The notes under the pieces: generated by a model
What the model saw: the letters and a program-made list of their open reading frames with translations, nothing else
Databases searched by the model: none
Told to the model about the DNA's origin: nothing
Shown here: positions 17,522-26,217 of the stretch, piece after piece
Layout: each line of letters begins with the position of its first letter
Numbering within the stretch: position 1 is the stretch's first letter
Source: Paenibacillus pinistramenti
Lineage (GTDB): Bacteria; Bacillota; Bacilli; Paenibacillales; Paenibacillaceae
Assembly (NCBI RefSeq): GCF_005869875.1
Contig: NZ_VAWG01000009.1
Coordinates: 88,943-152,942, forward strand
Direction of reading: 5' to 3'
Length of the DNA stretch: 64,000 nt
Made by a program: the position numbers and the translations under genes

Positions 17522-17998
17522 TTAGAATTCACCCACACGCCTTATGTTCGTGCAAATTTTCTTTAATTCTACTAATAGACTTTGTTTAAGTTCTTTCAAT
17601 TTATCTTCGTTAGGCTTAACATCATCTGAATACATTATTTCTCGATCAGTCCACCAGACTGGTTCCCTAAAATTAGGTTCTGTGTTTCTTCGAGGGAAAA
17701 GATGCCAATGCATATGTGCATCCCCATTCCCGAGCATTTCATAATTCAATTTATTTGGGGTAAATGCATTATACATAGCCTCTGCGACAATGCTCATTTC
17801 GTTTAAAAAATGTTCTTTCGTACTAGAATCTAATAAATGAAGTTCGTGTATGTGATATTTACAAAGAAACAGCGTATACCCTTCGAAGTACTGATGATCC
17901 CCAATAACAACATATCCCGTATCGAGTTCTGCAACAAAATATGGGTTTGTCCCTTCTTTTATCATTCTAATTCGATTACAAATTAAACAATCATCCAT
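17522..17998 (-). CDS. HIT-family hydrolase, cassette gene
   Basis: A 158-residue histidine-triad protein. The active-site triad is HMHWHLFPR (HxHxH) at about residue 100; the N-terminus has the Zn-type CLICNRI. The start at 17998 (MDDCLIC) is chosen for GGGAGGG 7 nt upstream; the frame continues 5 codons further. HIT proteins hydrolyse nucleotidyl conjugates such as AppppA. It fills the J-K unit and is intact. Confidence 0.92.
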   Translation of the reverse strand: MDDCLICNRIRMIKEGTNPYFVAELDTGYVVIGDHQYFEGYTLFLCKYHIHELHLLDSSTKEHFLNEMSIVAEAMYNAFTPNKLNYEMLGNGDAHMHWHLFPRRNTEPNFREPVWWTDREIMYSDDVKPNEDKLKELKQSLLVELKKICTNIRRVGEF

Positions 17999-18076
17999 GT
18001 AAAGCCCTCCCAATAAAAATGATTTGTTTCAATGATTTTTATGAAATTAGGTTTTAAGTATTGTCAGAGGGTTTCG

Positions 18077-18237
18077 TATAACGTTGTTGTATTCACGAAC
18101 CCGAGAGGCTTAAGGCAGCATCAGCTGCCGGGTGGCTCCGCCACTTAGCCTCGCAGGGTTGTCTGCTGAATCCGCTTCCCCGAAATGCCTCTGCAGACCA
18201 AGGGCCTTCAGGCCCGCCGCGTGAATACGGTGTTAGC
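18077..18237 (-). repeat. attC-like cassette element K
   Basis: Full-length and well preserved, nearly the same as G. Hairpins GGCAGCATCAGCTGCC, GGTGGCTCCGCCACT and GGGCCTTCAGGCCC. The right outer arm is GTTAGC while the left is TATAAC, as if two different junctions were joined. Confidence 0.9.
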
Positions 18238-18365
18238 CGATGCTTCCTCTTCTTCGAGTTACCCACCGAATATGTCTTGATCTTCTTATCTCCTTATCCG
18301 ATCTTGACCTTAGATGTTACTTGCTTTGAGGGTTTAACCATATGTTCTTGACCAAGGAAATTTCG
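18238..18365 (-). other. ORF-less cassette unit, copy 1
   Basis: 128 bp between elements K and L with no gene of normal size. It is clearly homologous to 19380-19508. Both copies share a minus-strand 15-codon frame (here MVKPSKQVTSKVKIG, 18341 to 18294) that has no convincing ribosome site. It may be a decayed gene, a promoter cassette or an RNA; the sequence does not decide. Confidence 0.6.
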
Positions 18366-18451
18366 GCTAACGTTTTGTATTGACGACGTCCTGGCCCCTT
18401 AGAGCCGCTGCTTATAGTTGTGAGGCTTGCCGAACACCTATTGGTGTTAGT
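18366..18451 (-). repeat. attC-like cassette element L (short, degenerate)
   Basis: 86 bp. Left GCTAACGTTTTGTATTGACGACGTC resembles the others; the right part is truncated to GTGTTAGT. The stop codon of the nucleotidyltransferase gene (18447) lies within the final arm. Confidence 0.65.
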
Positions 18452-19221
18452 TGAAGGAACTTCTGGAAGAAGCCATTGTATTTAAGGCGTTCTCAAAATA
18501 GCTATATACTTCATCTGCAATTCCCAGAAACTCTTCAACAAGTACATGACTATCCAAGTAACAAGCATACAGATAATCAACTAAAGCGGAGTCAATCTCG
18601 CAATAGTTTAATATGGCATTCTTCATCTTAATAATGTCATCTTGCCACACACCTGTATCTTCTAAAACCGGAGAGTATAATGCACGAATTAATCTCTTAG
18701 AATAACCTTTAATATATCTAGTTTTCATTGTGTTATCTCTAGCATTAGTAAGTAAACTATGTATTCGATCTACCTCCTCCTTGGTCTCTGTATTTAAGTC
18801 TATAATGAACTCTGGAGAAATAATTATCGGTGGTACTTTTTCACCAATGTCATGACCATATATGCAAACACAAATTATCTTAACCCAAAAACCCCACTCA
18901 TGCGGTTTACTTAATACATCGTCAATCGAGCAAATTATCGTATCAATCTTAGTTAATACTGGATATTCTTTCAAAAGCCTGTCTTTAATATTTGACAATC
19001 TTTCGTAATCAATATCTTTGGGATTTACACATACAATAGTAAAGTCTGCATCTGACTTAAAAGGTTTAGCAGTTCCTTTTGGAATAGAGCCACACATATA
19101 AATGCTATGAATCTTACCGTTAAATTCGGCAAGTAAATTATCTATATACTTATCAACAAAATCCTTATATTCACTTTGTATTGCAATTCTATTTATGACT
19201 TATGACTTTTTCTAATATCAT
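18447..19221 (-). pseudogene. Nucleotidyltransferase-fold protein, frameshifted, cassette gene
   Basis: A GGAGGAG site precedes MILEKVI at 19221. The downstream frame reads AIQSEYKDFVDKYIDNLLAE, then the nucleotidyltransferase core MCGSIPKGTAKPFKSDADF (GS-x-DxD-like pattern) and a helical C-terminal half. The two parts are separated by a 7-nt tandem duplication (GTCATAAGTCATAA) near 19195-19208; removing one copy gives a single 256-residue frame. The portion from the internal ATG (19097) may still be made. The fold resembles antibiotic nucleotidyltransferases; the substrate is unknown. Confidence 0.72.
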
Positions 19222-19256
19222 ATATACTCCTCCTAAACATGTACGAACTTCTTTCG

Positions 19257-19379
19257 GCTAACGTTCTTGAATTCTCGACGTCCGACGGAGTCGGATGTGT
19301 CCAACTGAATCTGCTACCTTGCATCTCAATTCCGGTCAGGATTGAGGGCTTAGACCGAAGCGAGAATGACGGTGTTATC
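19257..19379 (-). repeat. attC-like cassette element M
   Basis: 123 bp. Arms GCTAAC/GTTATC and ATTCTCG/CGAGAAT (inner arm covaries away from TATTCACG). The central stem is reduced to GACGTCCGA/TCGGATGTGTC. A second hairpin, TCTCAATTCCGGTCAGGATTGAG, follows. Confidence 0.85.
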
Positions 19380-19508
19380 CGATGCTTCCTCTTCTTCGAG
19401 TAACCCTCCGAAATTTGTCTTGATCTTTTTATACCCTTATCCGATCTTGACCTTAGATGCTTCTGGCTTTGAGGGTTTACCCATATGTTCTTGACCTAGG
19501 AAGTTTCA
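19380..19508 (-). other. ORF-less cassette unit, copy 2
   Basis: 129 bp between element M and half element N, the divergent twin of 18238-18365. The 15-codon frame here reads MGKPSKPEASKVKIG (19484 to 19437). The frame is kept in both copies while flanking bases differ. Confidence 0.6.
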
Positions 19509-19529
19509 CATAACGTCTTATTCACGAAC
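19509..19529 (-). repeat. attC-like half element N at array end
   Basis: Only CATAACGTCTTATTCACGAAC, one outer and one inner arm, remains. In the direction of the cargo genes this is the leading edge of the array, where an integron would have its attI site. Confidence 0.65.
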
Positions 19530-19763
19530 TTCGCAAATATTACCACAACCTAGATATTCACGTAATTCAATAAATTCTCTCCCTAAATATCCTTTTCCTT
19601 CCAAACCAATTAATATCTACCTTATATGACTGACCAAAAATCCCTAAATCCTTTTTACATCCTTCTTCTGCCCGTTCTACTCACAGAAAAAGCCCTTCCG
19701 ACTCGAAATCAGAAAGGCGCTTCTTCAGCATTTTAATAAATATACATGACAATCCTTGACCCC
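19530..19763 (-). other. Array flank with gene remnant and terminator
   Basis: A minus-strand tail GLEGKGYLGREFIELREYLG plus CGNICEVRE ends with TAA at 19516, inside half element N. Its upstream part has in-frame stops, so it is a fragment; I do not recognise the family. At 19688-19728 a hairpin (AGCGCCTTTC against GGAAGGGCT, then five T on the minus strand) probably terminates the GH31 transcript. Confidence 0.45.
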
Positions 19764-22334
19764 TTAAACCCTAGCACACAAAATCTCACACAGCGCCCCA
19801 TACAGCGCTGGTTCAAGCCCCATCGAAGACAAAGACGCCAACAGCGGAGCTGGAGCCGATGCCTTTTTCACAAGCAGATAGAGCTGCTCCTTCAGCTGGA
19901 AGCGGATCTGAGCCCGGTCCAGCAGGGCAAATACTTCACCGACTACGTTGTTCGCCGCCAATCGGGCGTCTGCCAAGCGGACCGTAAAGGAAGCACCAAC
20001 GGGTACTTCCGGCACTGTGACCGTCAACGTATGCTTTTGATTGTCATAACTGGATTCGAACGCACTAGCCGTTTCATAGCCAGCACCGCTAACCGCCGCC
20101 GCAACCTCGGTCTCCGCTATCCCGCAGAACACCAGCTTCCAACTCCGCCGTTCCGGTATTACGCTCAAATTCCCTTCCGCAGGCAGAAGGGGGAAAGAGC
20201 TGCCTTGAGAGGATTCTTCCAATATTTTCAAGTTTTCATCGACTTGACGAACTCGATTTGTTCGGCCTGCTCCCCCAGCTCTTCCCTCCCCTTCTCTATC
20301 AACCAATCCACCCGCCGCTTCCCACTTCCAAACCATCTCCGTCCGGCACCAGTTCTCATCCAGGTCCTCCGCCGTGTTCCCGGCATCCTCCCAAAGCTCA
20401 AACCGGCCGTCGGCCCCGGTAAAAATACGGACCTCCAGCTGCGCCGGATTCTCGGTTGAATGGGTAAATTCGGCAAAATCGGCCATAGGCACGATCGCCC
20501 CAGCCTTGGCCAGTACCGGGATATGCTCCAAATCCCGGTACAGCGACAGCTTGCGCCCGCCGTCATAAATCCGGCCGTTGAAGAAGTCGATCCAGCGCCC
20601 TTCGGGCAGCCAGGCTTTGGCCTCGGCCACGCCAATCTCCCGGTTCATCGGCCGGGTAACCGGGCAGGCGACCAGCTCGGTGCCGAAGTAATACTGGTTA
20701 GGCACTTCGTAAGCCTCGTGCTTCTCGGGATGCCGATAGTACACCGGCTGTACCAGCGGCAGACCGTCGCGGCTGGCATAGCGGTTCATGGTGTAGAGAT
20801 ATGGCAGCAGACGGTGGCGGAGGCGCAGATGCTGCTTGATGACTTTTTCCGCGATCGGGTTGAAGCGCCAAGGCTCCTTGCTGTTAAAAGGGCTCGCCGA
20901 GCTGTGCAGACGCATAATCGGGGAGAACACGCCGAACTGCACCCAGCGCGCCGCCAGCTCATCGTCCAGATAGCCGAGCATATGCCCGCCGATATCGTGG
21001 CTCCACCAGCCGTAACCGGCATTGGAGGCATTGGCCGTGAAATATGGCTGGAAGTCCAGCGACTCCCACGTCACAATCGTATCCCCGGAAAAACCCACCG
21101 GGTACCGGTGGCTGCCCAGGCCCGCGTAACGGGAGAAGGTGATTGGCCTGCCGCCGCGCCGCCTGCTGTCCAGAAAATGATAATGGTTCAGCATCCACAG
21201 CGGGTCCAGCCCCGGCACCTTGGTGACGCCGCCCTGCTGCCAGTCGATCCACCAGAAGTCGACCCCTTCTTCCTCCAGCGGATGGTGCAGGTATTTGAAA
21301 TAAGCCTGCAGAAATTTCGGGTCGGCGATATCGAATTCGACGGCTTCGCCCTCTTCCACATTTTTACCGAGGTCTGCGGCCATCGCCAGATAAGGCTCCT
21401 CAAACGCCCTCACCCCGTCAGCCGGGTGGACGTTCAAGGTCACGCGCTGCCCATTTTCATGCAGCCATTCCAGCAGTCCCTTCGGATCGGGAAATAGCTC
21501 CCGGTTCCACGTGTACCCCGTCCACCCGCTGCCGTACTTCGGATCGACGTCGACGAGATGCCAGTCCATATCCAGCACCGCCACGGAAAAAGGAATCTGC
21601 TCGCGCCCGAACCGCTCGAACAAAGCTTTATATTCTTCCTCCGTATACCGGTAATACCGGCTCCACCAGTTGCCCAGCGCGTAGCGCGGCAGCAGCGGCG
21701 TTCGGCCGCACAAATGGTAGAAATCTTTGAGGCAGGCCAAATATTCATGCCCGTAGCCAAACAAATAAAGGTCCAGCCCGCCTGCCTCCCGAACCTCCAC
21801 CTCCCCGTCTTCCTTCAGCACAAGAGAGCGGCTGTCGTCCACCACCGTATGGCCGGAACGCGACAGCAAGCCCGGCTCCAGCGGGATCGCCCCATCGGCA
21901 TTATCCAGAGTACGGGCAGTCCCGCCCAGATTAGACGGCCTTCCGTCCCAATTAGGCGCGGTATCGCCGAAACGCCAGACGCTCATCAGGCGGCCTGCCC
22001 CGTTCCGGACCTGAACGCTCAGCCCGTGGCGCGTGAACGGCCCCTTGTCATATTCCACCTGCATCTTTTGCGTGATGATCTGCAGCCGGTTCTCCTGATC
22101 TACGACCTGAAATTCCGGCACTGGAAAAAGACGGTTCACCACCGTCTGCGTCGCCCGGTCCTCAAACCGGCCATGTTCGCAGTATTCCATGCGGATCAGC
22201 TGCGGTGTGAGCACGGTGAACCGGTAACGGCCACCGATCACCATAGCATCCTCGTGGGCAGCCGGCTGGACGCCCCCCAGCTTCAGATGCTCCGGCAGGC
22301 CGGCGGCTTCCTGCTCCTTAATAACGTGATTCAT
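19764..22334 (-). CDS. Glycoside hydrolase family 31 (alpha-glucosidase/xylosidase type)
   Basis: An 856-residue retaining glycosidase without signal peptide. The catalytic domain includes AVLDMDWHLVDVDPKYGSGW, the nucleophile Asp in WWIDWQQGG, the acid/base region GFSGDTIVTWESLDFQPY, and WSHDIGGHMLGYLDDELAAR. The extra C-terminal 100 residues form a beta/helical tail unusual for the shortest members. GAGGAG precedes the ATG. It is last gene of the Lpl-type transporter operon, so it probably hydrolyses an imported alpha-linked oligosaccharide in the cytoplasm. Alpha-glucosidase versus alpha-xylosidase is not settled by the motifs. Confidence 0.93.
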   Translation of the reverse strand: MNHVIKEQEAAGLPEHLKLGGVQPAAHEDAMVIGGRYRFTVLTPQLIRMEYCEHGRFEDRATQTVVNRLFPVPEFQVVDQENRLQIITQKMQVEYDKGPFTRHGLSVQVRNGAGRLMSVWRFGDTAPNWDGRPSNLGGTARTLDNADGAIPLEPGLLSRSGHTVVDDSRSLVLKEDGEVEVREAGGLDLYLFGYGHEYLACLKDFYHLCGRTPLLPRYALGNWWSRYYRYTEEEYKALFERFGREQIPFSVAVLDMDWHLVDVDPKYGSGWTGYTWNRELFPDPKGLLEWLHENGQRVTLNVHPADGVRAFEEPYLAMAADLGKNVEEGEAVEFDIADPKFLQAYFKYLHHPLEEEGVDFWWIDWQQGGVTKVPGLDPLWMLNHYHFLDSRRRGGRPITFSRYAGLGSHRYPVGFSGDTIVTWESLDFQPYFTANASNAGYGWWSHDIGGHMLGYLDDELAARWVQFGVFSPIMRLHSSASPFNSKEPWRFNPIAEKVIKQHLRLRHRLLPYLYTMNRYASRDGLPLVQPVYYRHPEKHEAYEVPNQYYFGTELVACPVTRPMNREIGVAEAKAWLPEGRWIDFFNGRIYDGGRKLSLYRDLEHIPVLAKAGAIVPMADFAEFTHSTENPAQLEVRIFTGADGRFELWEDAGNTAEDLDENWCRTEMVWKWEAAGGLVDREGEGRAGGAGRTNRVRQVDENLKILEESSQGSSFPLLPAEGNLSVIPERRSWKLVFCGIAETEVAAAVSGAGYETASAFESSYDNQKHTLTVTVPEVPVGASFTVRLADARLAANNVVGEVFALLDRAQIRFQLKEQLYLLVKKASAPAPLLASLSSMGLEPALYGALCEILCARV

Positions 22335-22631
22335 TTCTCTAACTCCTCTCTAGGAAAAATGTTCTTTCGAGCACCGCTCCGTTCCCGGATGTTCTTGCAA
22401 TCGCTGTTGCTGCCGGATTTCCTTAATTGATGACAAGGTAGAAATCCGGCAGCAAAGGCGAACGCTTCGCTTTTCAGAATCATCCGTCCACTTCGCTGGA
22501 GAAAATCCTGAAAGTTCTGATAATTCTGCGCCTAGCAGACCGGCCCTCGCGGCATTAGGCGCACTTAATACAAGGCCGTCCCGCAGACACGCCGCGGGAC
22601 GGCCCTTGATGATGACTATTTTTAAAGCATG
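22335..22631 (-). other. Spacer with two hairpins between binding protein and GH31
   Basis: Hairpin 1: GCTGCCGGATTTC/GAAATCCGGCAGC (22409-22421 with 22441-22453), 13 bp perfect, no T run. Hairpin 2: GGCCGTCCCGC/GCGGGACGGCC (about 22574-22612), directly after the lipoprotein stop. They probably protect or attenuate the transcript so that the binding protein is made in excess over the glycosidase. Confidence 0.6.
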
Positions 22632-24245
22632 CTACTTCACGCTCATATACCGGTCATACGCATCGGTCCGGATCTTCATCAGCTGCTCGAGGCCCATGTC
22701 GTTCAGCTTCTTCACATAAGCGTCCCAACCCTCGTCGATGCCGCCTTTGGTTACCCATACCGCACGCGTCGTAGCTACGTAGGTGTCGATGTCCGTCGTC
22801 AGCGTCGGCAGCTCTTTGAATTCATCGGCCGTGTACATGACGTTCGGGAATGGCGTTGTTACGTATTCATTGCCGAGCTTGTCGAGCTGGAGCTTGAGGC
22901 CGTCGCCGGTTTTTTCGCTCAGCTTGATGTTCTGCTCAAAGGATGGGCTTACGTATTTAGGTCCGAAATCGCGCAGGGATTGGTCCCAATACCAGGCGTC
23001 CGCGCTTGTTCCGGCAGGCGGATCCATGAGCGAGAAGGTGCCGTCGTCATTTTTCTGGATAACCGTACCGATCGCGCCCCAGAAGTTCTGGATGCTGGCT
23101 TCGTTCGTGTAGAACTGGTCAGCCCAGCGTGCAGCGACTTCCGGATATTTGCAGGATGTGGTGATCAGCAGCTCGTTGCGGTTATAGCTCATGCCGTTTG
23201 GATCGCCGGGAGCATAGCGTTTGCCGTCCGGTCCCGCAATCGGCGGAATTGTTACATATTGGTCGCTCCATTTGCCGAAGACGGCGTCGGGCGTCCATTG
23301 GTTGGTGAAGCCTACGATTGGCGCGTCGGCATTCTGCTGCTTGGCCGAGGTCATGCTCGCGTCCTGGGTGAACAATTCTTTGTCCAGCAGGCCTTCCGAG
23401 TACAATTTATTGGCGTATTTCAGCGCTTCCTTGTATTCATCGGAGATCGGATAATAAACCGGCTTGCCGTCTTTCACCATCATGTTGTTCGCGTTGATGT
23501 CGGTAATGCCGAACGGGTTCAGGAAGTCCATGCCGAGTCCGGTTTCTGTGTAAGGAATTTCGTCCGCTTTGCCGTTGCCGTTCGGGTCCTGGGTTTTAAA
23601 CGCTTTCAGGACGTTGTACAGATCATCGGTGTTGTCCGGCACCTGCAGGCCGAGCTTGTCGAGCCACGTTTTGTTGATGACCGGCTGGTTCTTCGTCTTT
23701 GGACGGGATGGCAGGCGGGTTGGCAGCGAATAGATTTTGCCGTCAGGGAACGTGCTGATCTTCTTCAGCTCCGGCGTCTCGGCCATGGCCGCTTTCAGGT
23801 TTGGCATGTACTGGTCAATATAGTCGTCCAGCGGGCGGAAATAGCTCAGATTGTTGACAATATCGGAGTCTGAAAAAGTCTGGTCGCCCAAAATAATATC
23901 CGGCAGCGTGCCGCTGGCCAGCATAATCGATTTCTGCTCGGACCAGTCGTTCGAAGAAACGACCTGCCATTCGATCTTGACATTCGAATTCTTCTCAAGG
24001 TCCTTCAGCCACTGGTTCTGTGTAAAAGTATCGCCCATACTGCCCCAGCGCATGGTCAGCACTTTCAGGGTCACCGGCTCATTGACGATCGGCAGCCCTT
24101 CTTTATTGAAATTATCGGACGTGCTTGCCGCCGTGTTGTTCGCGCTGTTCGAGCCGCCGCAGCCGGCGAGGCCCAGCACCAGCGAGCCTGCCAGCACAAC
24201 GGCGCTGAGCATTTTGCCGGACTTTCGGTTTAACAGTTTGCCCAT
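22632..24245 (-). CDS. Oligosaccharide-binding lipoprotein (LplA type)
   Basis: A 537-residue solute-binding lipoprotein of the large LplA/AlgQ group. Signal peptide with lipobox VLGLAGC (Cys about residue 29). The mature part includes TLKVLTMRWGSMGDTF, the calcium-site-like DPNGNGKADEIPYTETG near residue 225, and YYPISDEYKEALKYANKLYSEGLL. GGGGGAG precedes the ATG. It follows two Lpl-type permeases and completes an importer for a complex oligosaccharide. Confidence 0.93.
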   Translation of the reverse strand: MGKLLNRKSGKMLSAVVLAGSLVLGLAGCGGSNSANNTAASTSDNFNKEGLPIVNEPVTLKVLTMRWGSMGDTFTQNQWLKDLEKNSNVKIEWQVVSSNDWSEQKSIMLASGTLPDIILGDQTFSDSDIVNNLSYFRPLDDYIDQYMPNLKAAMAETPELKKISTFPDGKIYSLPTRLPSRPKTKNQPVINKTWLDKLGLQVPDNTDDLYNVLKAFKTQDPNGNGKADEIPYTETGLGMDFLNPFGITDINANNMMVKDGKPVYYPISDEYKEALKYANKLYSEGLLDKELFTQDASMTSAKQQNADAPIVGFTNQWTPDAVFGKWSDQYVTIPPIAGPDGKRYAPGDPNGMSYNRNELLITTSCKYPEVAARWADQFYTNEASIQNFWGAIGTVIQKNDDGTFSLMDPPAGTSADAWYWDQSLRDFGPKYVSPSFEQNIKLSEKTGDGLKLQLDKLGNEYVTTPFPNVMYTADEFKELPTLTTDIDTYVATTRAVWVTKGGIDEGWDAYVKKLNDMGLEQLMKIRTDAYDRYMSVK

Positions 24246-24309
24246 GGATACTCCCCCATTCTAAATTAGAAGATAAGACAGCTATTCCTTGTCCGCTATT
24301 CCTTGTCCG

Positions 24310-25269
24310 CTATTCCTTTACGGCGCCGATCATCACCCCCTGGTTGAAATACTTCTGGATGAACGGATAAACACACAGAATCGGCACCGTTGCCACGATA
24401 ATGACGGAATATTTCATCATGCTGGCCAGCCGCAGCGCAATTTGCGCCGCTTCGCCCGTACCCATGGCTGACTGCATCTGGTTGGTGATCAGAATGTTGC
24501 GCAGGATGAGCTGCAGCGGGAACAGGTTCGGATCTTTTAGATAAATCAAGGCGTTAAAATAAGAATTCCAATACCCGACTGCAATCCATAAGCCGAGCAC
24601 CGCAATGATCGCTTTAGAGAGCGGCAGCACAACCAGGAAAAAATACCGCAGGTTGCCGCAGCCGTCGATCTGCGCCGCTTCCCACAAATCGCCCGGGATA
24701 CTCGTCTGGAAAAAGGTCCTCGCTACGATAATGTCGTACACGATCACCGAGAACGGCAGCACCATGACGAGGAAGGTATTATACATATGGAAGTCCCGGA
24801 TCGTCAGGAACGTTGGAATCAGTCCGCCGCTGAAGAACATCGTGAAGATGAAGAACAAGGACAAGAACTTGCGGCCGACGAGATCCTTCCGTGACAGCGC
24901 ATAAGCCGCCGAAATGTTCACGGCCAGCCCGATCAGCGTGCCCACGACCGTATACAGAATGGTGTTGCGGTAGCCGACCCAGATGTTCTTATGCTTCAGC
25001 AGCTCCTGGTAACCCTCCAGCGTAAAACCCTTCGGAAAGAGCCAGACCTGCCCGTTCGCCACCGAAGACGGATCACTGAATGACGCGATAATAATGAAAT
25101 AGAGCGGATACATCAGGACGATCAGGAAGAGCACCGCAAACACGTACAGCAGCACTTCCATGACGGTGTCCGAGGACCGGTTATTTTTGATCCTTTTGTT
25201 ATGGGATTTCTTGTTATCAAGCTTTCCTGAATCCGCCCTCTTGTTAAGTTCTGCCTCCAGCATCGCCAT
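24310..25269 (-). CDS. ABC transporter permease, LplC/YtcP type
   Basis: A 319-residue permease with six helices after a polar N-terminus of about 35 residues. EAA loop: WEAAQIDGCGNLRYFFLVVLPL near residues 205-225. Typical family ends: PLYFIIIASFSDPSSVANGQ early and YPFIQKYFNQGVMIGAVKE at the C-terminus. The gene follows the LplB-type permease by 15 bp. Confidence 0.93.
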   Translation of the reverse strand: MAMLEAELNKRADSGKLDNKKSHNKRIKNNRSSDTVMEVLLYVFAVLFLIVLMYPLYFIIIASFSDPSSVANGQVWLFPKGFTLEGYQELLKHKNIWVGYRNTILYTVVGTLIGLAVNISAAYALSRKDLVGRKFLSLFFIFTMFFSGGLIPTFLTIRDFHMYNTFLVMVLPFSVIVYDIIVARTFFQTSIPGDLWEAAQIDGCGNLRYFFLVVLPLSKAIIAVLGLWIAVGYWNSYFNALIYLKDPNLFPLQLILRNILITNQMQSAMGTGEAAQIALRLASMMKYSVIIVATVPILCVYPFIQKYFNQGVMIGAVKE

Positions 25270-25284
25270 CCTTCATCCCCCTTT

Positions 25285-26217
25285 CTACCAAAGACTGTTT
25301 TCGCTGAATTTTTTGGAGATTTGGTTGACCATAATCAGCAGAATAAAGTTAATGACGGTGTTAAACAGGTTGATCGCCGAGGAGAAGCTGTACTGGCTGC
25401 TCAGCAGGCCGATCTTATATACATAGGTAGATAAAATTTCGCTGGACGTGATGTTGAGGTCGTTCTGCATCAGGTATACTTTTTCAAAGCCTACCCCCAG
25501 CAGGCCGCCTACCCGCAGAATGAGCAGCGTAATTGCCGTCGGCATCAGCATCGGAATATCAATGTAGCGGATCTTGTGCCAGCGGCTCGCCCCGTCCACC
25601 GTTGCGGCTTCATACAAGCTCGGGTCCACCGCGGACAAAGCGGCGATGTAGATGATGCTGTCCCAGCCGACATGCTGCCAGACGTCCGACCAGACATACA
25701 GGCTGCTGAACCAGCCGGAGGAGCCCATCAGATCAGGCGCTTCGGCGCCGAACAGCCGGTATACACTTCCAAGCAGGCCGGTGCTTGGCGACAGCAGAAT
25801 GAGCATCAGGCCGACCATGACGACAGTTGAGATAAAGTGCGGCATGTACGACACCGTCTGGAAGAACCGCTTGAACCGGTTCGCCCGCATCTGGTTGACC
25901 ATCAGCGCCAGCAGGATCGGAATCGGGAACGTGACCAGGCTGTACAAGCTGATAATCAGCGTATTTTTGATGGTGGCCGAGAATTGGTACGAGTGAAAAA
26001 ACTTCTCAAAATATTTAAATCCCGCCCACGGGCTGCCTCCAATGCCAAGCGCCGGACTGTAGTCCTTAAAGGCAATCAGCACGCCGTACATCGGCTTGTA
26101 AGCGAACAGCAGCGACAGCACCACGGCGGGAAGCAGCAGCACATACAGGCCCCAGTTTCTCCGGATCTGCCCGATTCTCCGCCCTCGGCTTAAGGTTTGG
26201 CTTTGGCCGGCTTTCAT
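25285..26217 (-). CDS. ABC transporter permease, LplB type
   Basis: A 310-residue permease, first gene of the operon. N-terminal NWGLYVLLLPAVVLSLLFAY, KPMYGVLIAFKDYSPALGI and EAA loop YEAATVDGASRWHKIRYIDI near residue 200 are family hallmarks. AAGGAGGGG precedes the ATG. It lies head-to-head with the YesM-type kinase gene, the usual partner of such importers. Confidence 0.93.
   Translation of the reverse strand: MKAGQSQTLSRGRRIGQIRRNWGLYVLLLPAVVLSLLFAYKPMYGVLIAFKDYSPALGIGGSPWAGFKYFEKFFHSYQFSATIKNTLIISLYSLVTFPIPILLALMVNQMRANRFKRFFQTVSYMPHFISTVVMVGLMLILLSPSTGLLGSVYRLFGAEAPDLMGSSGWFSSLYVWSDVWQHVGWDSIIYIAALSAVDPSLYEAATVDGASRWHKIRYIDIPMLMPTAITLLILRVGGLLGVGFEKVYLMQNDLNITSSEILSTYVYKIGLLSSQYSFSSAINLFNTVINFILLIMVNQISKKFSENSLW

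Noticed and set aside
10979..19529. CRISPR array
   Set aside because: The repeats are about 140-165 bp, structured and variable, and the spacers are genes of several hundred bases. No cas genes are present.
19746..22430. Several long plus-strand frames opposite the GH31 gene
   Set aside because: They are rich in Arg and Pro, lack ribosome sites, and lie antisense to a clearly conserved enzyme; they are a result of high GC codon use.
22629..23873. A 414-codon plus-strand frame opposite the LplA-type lipoprotein gene
   Set aside because: No family signal or ribosome site, and the minus-strand gene has a lipobox, solute-binding motifs and operon context.
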